Of a stretch of DNA of 64,000 nucleotides, positions 61,650 to 64,000 are shown one piece after another. Source of the DNA: Viscum album (taxonomy: Eukaryota; Streptophyta; Magnoliopsida; Santalales; Viscaceae); the NCBI GenBank assembly GCA_963277665.1, contig OY728121.1, positions 958,246,097 to 958,310,096 on the forward strand, read 5' to 3'. Under the pieces are notes generated by a model, which saw only the letters and a program-made list of their open reading frames with translations, had not been told where the DNA came from and did no database searches. The first letter of the stretch is position 1, and every line of letters starts with the position of its first letter. A program made the translations under genes and the position numbers.

Positions 61650-63130
61650 TACTAATATATTGATTTATGTATTATAATTTTATTATTATAATTATATATA
61701 TATATATTAATATTTATATATTTTTATAATGTTATAAAAAAATGTCTAGAATTTTATTTTAAATTAGAATATATGTCAACATAATATTTTTTATACTTTT
61801 TCTTAACATCATACAATTAAAAAATATTAAAGACCATTATTTCATTTTAACAATATATATAAATATATATATTACTATGAATTTTTAAATGTAACTAAAA
61901 AAATTAATAAATAAGAAACAATAATAATAAATATATAATAATATTATGTATTAATATATTTTCATTGAAAATGTAAGAATATATTAATTTAAAATTTTGA
62001 TAATCAAGTCCTTAATACAAATATTTAGTGTAAATTTTATGTTACCTTTTTGAGTACTTATATTCAGTAATAATAGTAAATTTTTAGTGTATTCAAAATA
62101 TAATTTTGTGATTTAAATTTAAATTCTAAAACAAATTATAATGTAAATTTCTATTGAGATTTACCAATGTAAATTTTCAAATGAAATTTATGTTTAAATT
62201 TTATAGTTTTTATTTATGTATCATTATATTTTTATAGTAGTTTTAAGTGAAAATATCTTTTAGTAGTTATCATTATAATTTTTTAATGAAGATTATAAAT
62301 GTAATTTTGGAGTGAAAATTAATATTTTTTTTGTTTTAATGCGTTGACATTGTAATTTAACCAAAAAATTGAAATACGAATTTCTAGTGTGAATTTTCCC
62401 AGAGAATTTTCAATGGCAGTTCACATAGAAAAATTCCATAATAAAACTTCACCCGGTTTTTAATTTATAATTTTATTAATCTTATTTTTTGTATAATTAA
62501 ATAAAAATAAAATTTAAATTTTTATCATAAATATATATGGAAATTTAGACAAAACGTTTCTAGTGGAAATCTTTACAAAAATTATATCATGAAAATTTAC
62601 AATGAAAACTTTCAGTTTAAAATTTAATTTTATATATATGTATGAACATATTTTTATTTTAGTCATAATTTGTTTAAAATTTAAAATTTTTATTCATTTT
62701 TAATATATATACATCATAATTTCATGTGAAAAAAGAAAACTGGAAAATTTTAGTGAACATTTTCAGTTAAAATTTACAGTGACAAATTAATTAATTTATT
62801 TATGTGTTAATATTTTTAAACTAATAATTTATGAATTCATTTCTTATATATATTTTTTAAATCAAATTTTCAATATAATTTTAATAAAAATCATGTTTAA
62901 TTTAGCACATTAAATTTATTTGGTGATTCAAATTAATTTTTCAATGGAAGTTTGTAGTGAACATTTCTTTGCGAAAAATTTAAAATTTTTATTTATGTAT
63001 TAATATATTTTCATTTTAATTTTATGTGCTAATTTGAAGTGTAAATTTTCATTTGAAATTTACAAAAGAAGTTTCTAATATAAATTTACCCAGAAAATTT
63101 TCAAAAGAAATTTTCATTGGAAATTTTCCT
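61650..63130. repeat. Very AT-rich degenerate repetitive block
   Basis: The strings aaattttca, aagtgtaaattt/agtgaaca and ttatttatgtattaatatatttt recur irregularly, the last or close variants near 61945, 62209, 62636, 62795 and 62989. Spacing is variable, so this is a scrambled tandem or interspersed repeat rather than a clean satellite. No coding frame. Confidence 0.5.
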
Positions 63131-64000
63131 ATCTACATATAATAAATAATATAAATTACATGTATATATAATAAATATATTATATGTTTGAAAAAAATTA
63201 TATAATAAAAAATATATATTATTATATGTAGATGTAATAAAAATTATACACCTGAGTTGTAGTGTTAACGACATGAAAATGAGTTTTATTGTACAAATAA
63301 TAGTTTGGACAGTCAAGTTAAATGGCCCATGTGAGATAATATTAATCTAAAAAATCATGAAAGATGTAATATTTTAATGGTTGTTATTATTATTTGGAAT
63401 ATTTTTAATTAAAAACTAAATAGTTTCTTCCAATATCTAGAATTTCTATTTTCCACTCCACTTTATCGCCGTTGGTGAAGAAAAGAAAATATTTTTATAT
63501 ATTATTTTTTATTCCCATGGGTCGGCCCATTAGTTTGCAGGTCTCACATGGTAGAGTCATGATTTTACTTTTCAAGCCCCAATTTATTGTGGACTGGGAC
63601 AGACCACTCAATAAAATTAGAATCTTGCATTATCTGCCCTGTTGGCTGACCGACCAGACCCCATTAACACCTCAAATTTTTAGGACACGAGATATATGTT
63701 TCTTTTTGTTCCTGGATAGGTCTTATCATGATGATACTCTTGTTACCAGGGGATATTGGGATATGTGTCTCTTGTTTTGAGTGCATTATATCAATATAAG
63801 TATTTTATTTATGGTTTTATTGATTGTATTGAGATTATTATATTGTATTTTTGATTATTCCAATTCGGCCTGCAGTAGTGTGCCTCTGAGATGTGTTCTG
63901 TGAGTTCCTCCGAATGGTACAACTAATTATCCTCAAGGGAATTTCCTTATATATCAAAATATTATTGATTCAATTATGAAGGTATTTTGTCGAATCTACC
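63131..64000. other. No recognised feature
   Basis: AT-rich with a somewhat more G+C-rich stretch at 63450-63760. The 102-codon frame at 63472-63780 has no family likeness and sits in sequence with no other coding sign. Confidence 0.4.

Noticed and set aside
63472..63780. 102-codon open frame near the right end
   Set aside because: No recognisable domain and no supporting signals; the moderately G+C-rich segment alone is not evidence of a gene.
1..64000. CRISPR arrays, bacterial operons, ribosome binding sites, prophage
   Set aside because: All coding content is of plant transposable elements with introns, LTRs and tRNA-iMet primer sites; repeats are satellites and LTRs rather than spacer arrays.

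Overview
The window looks like plant nuclear heterochromatin. It is very AT-rich, and every recognisable coding remnant belongs to a transposable element: chromovirus-type Ty3/gypsy retrotransposons primed by initiator tRNA-Met, a CACTA (En/Spm) DNA transposon with TNP2, Transposase_24 and ULP1-type domains, and an L1-type LINE with DUF4283 and a C-terminal RNase H. I found no host gene, tRNA, rRNA or organelle insert. All coding remnants carry stops or frameshifts, so nothing here is expected to make a working protein. The species cannot be named from this sequence.

Layout, left to right. 1-11922 is a nearly complete Ty3/gypsy chromovirus on the minus strand (element G1). It has 3.6 kb LTRs, about 66 bp of the left one lying outside the window, one gag-pol frame with 11 premature stops and one frameshift, a PBS and a PPT. 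G1 sits inside the TNP2 transposase of a CACTA element whose right-hand part runs from 11923 to about 20866: TNP2 remnant, Transposase_24 motif, ULP1 protease remnant, a MITE-like foldback, a 13-copy ~178 bp tandem array organised as a ~535 bp three-unit higher-order repeat, subterminal repeats and a degenerate terminus. The CACTA terminus abuts a very old repeat present twice (20885-23050 and 26850-28790), probably LTRs of an ancient retrotransposon.

28620-58050 is a nest built on old plus-strand LTR elements that appear to hold only gag: internal region 1 (gag) - LTR Y1 (30944-34891) - internal region 2 (gag) - LTR Y2 - start of a third internal region. LTR Y2 is split twice. A minus-strand gypsy element (G2, 37782-48307), with 3.7 kb LTRs and lacking protease and reverse transcriptase, is inserted at Y2 position ~745. 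A 6.1 kb LINE (50340-56431), flanked by a 17 bp target-site duplication with one mismatch, is inserted further along. Y2 therefore reads 37037-37781, 48308-50339 and 56449 to about 57757.

58051-64000 holds no recognisable gene. It is AT-rich, with a degenerate repetitive block at 61650-63130.

Relative order of events, inferred from nesting and divergence: the gag-only LTR elements and the 20885/26850 repeat are oldest; the CACTA, G2 (LTR identity about 86% in a 118-base sample) and the LINE came later; G1 (about 95% in a 230-base sample) is the youngest large insertion. All alignments were made by eye, so percentages and borders are approximate.
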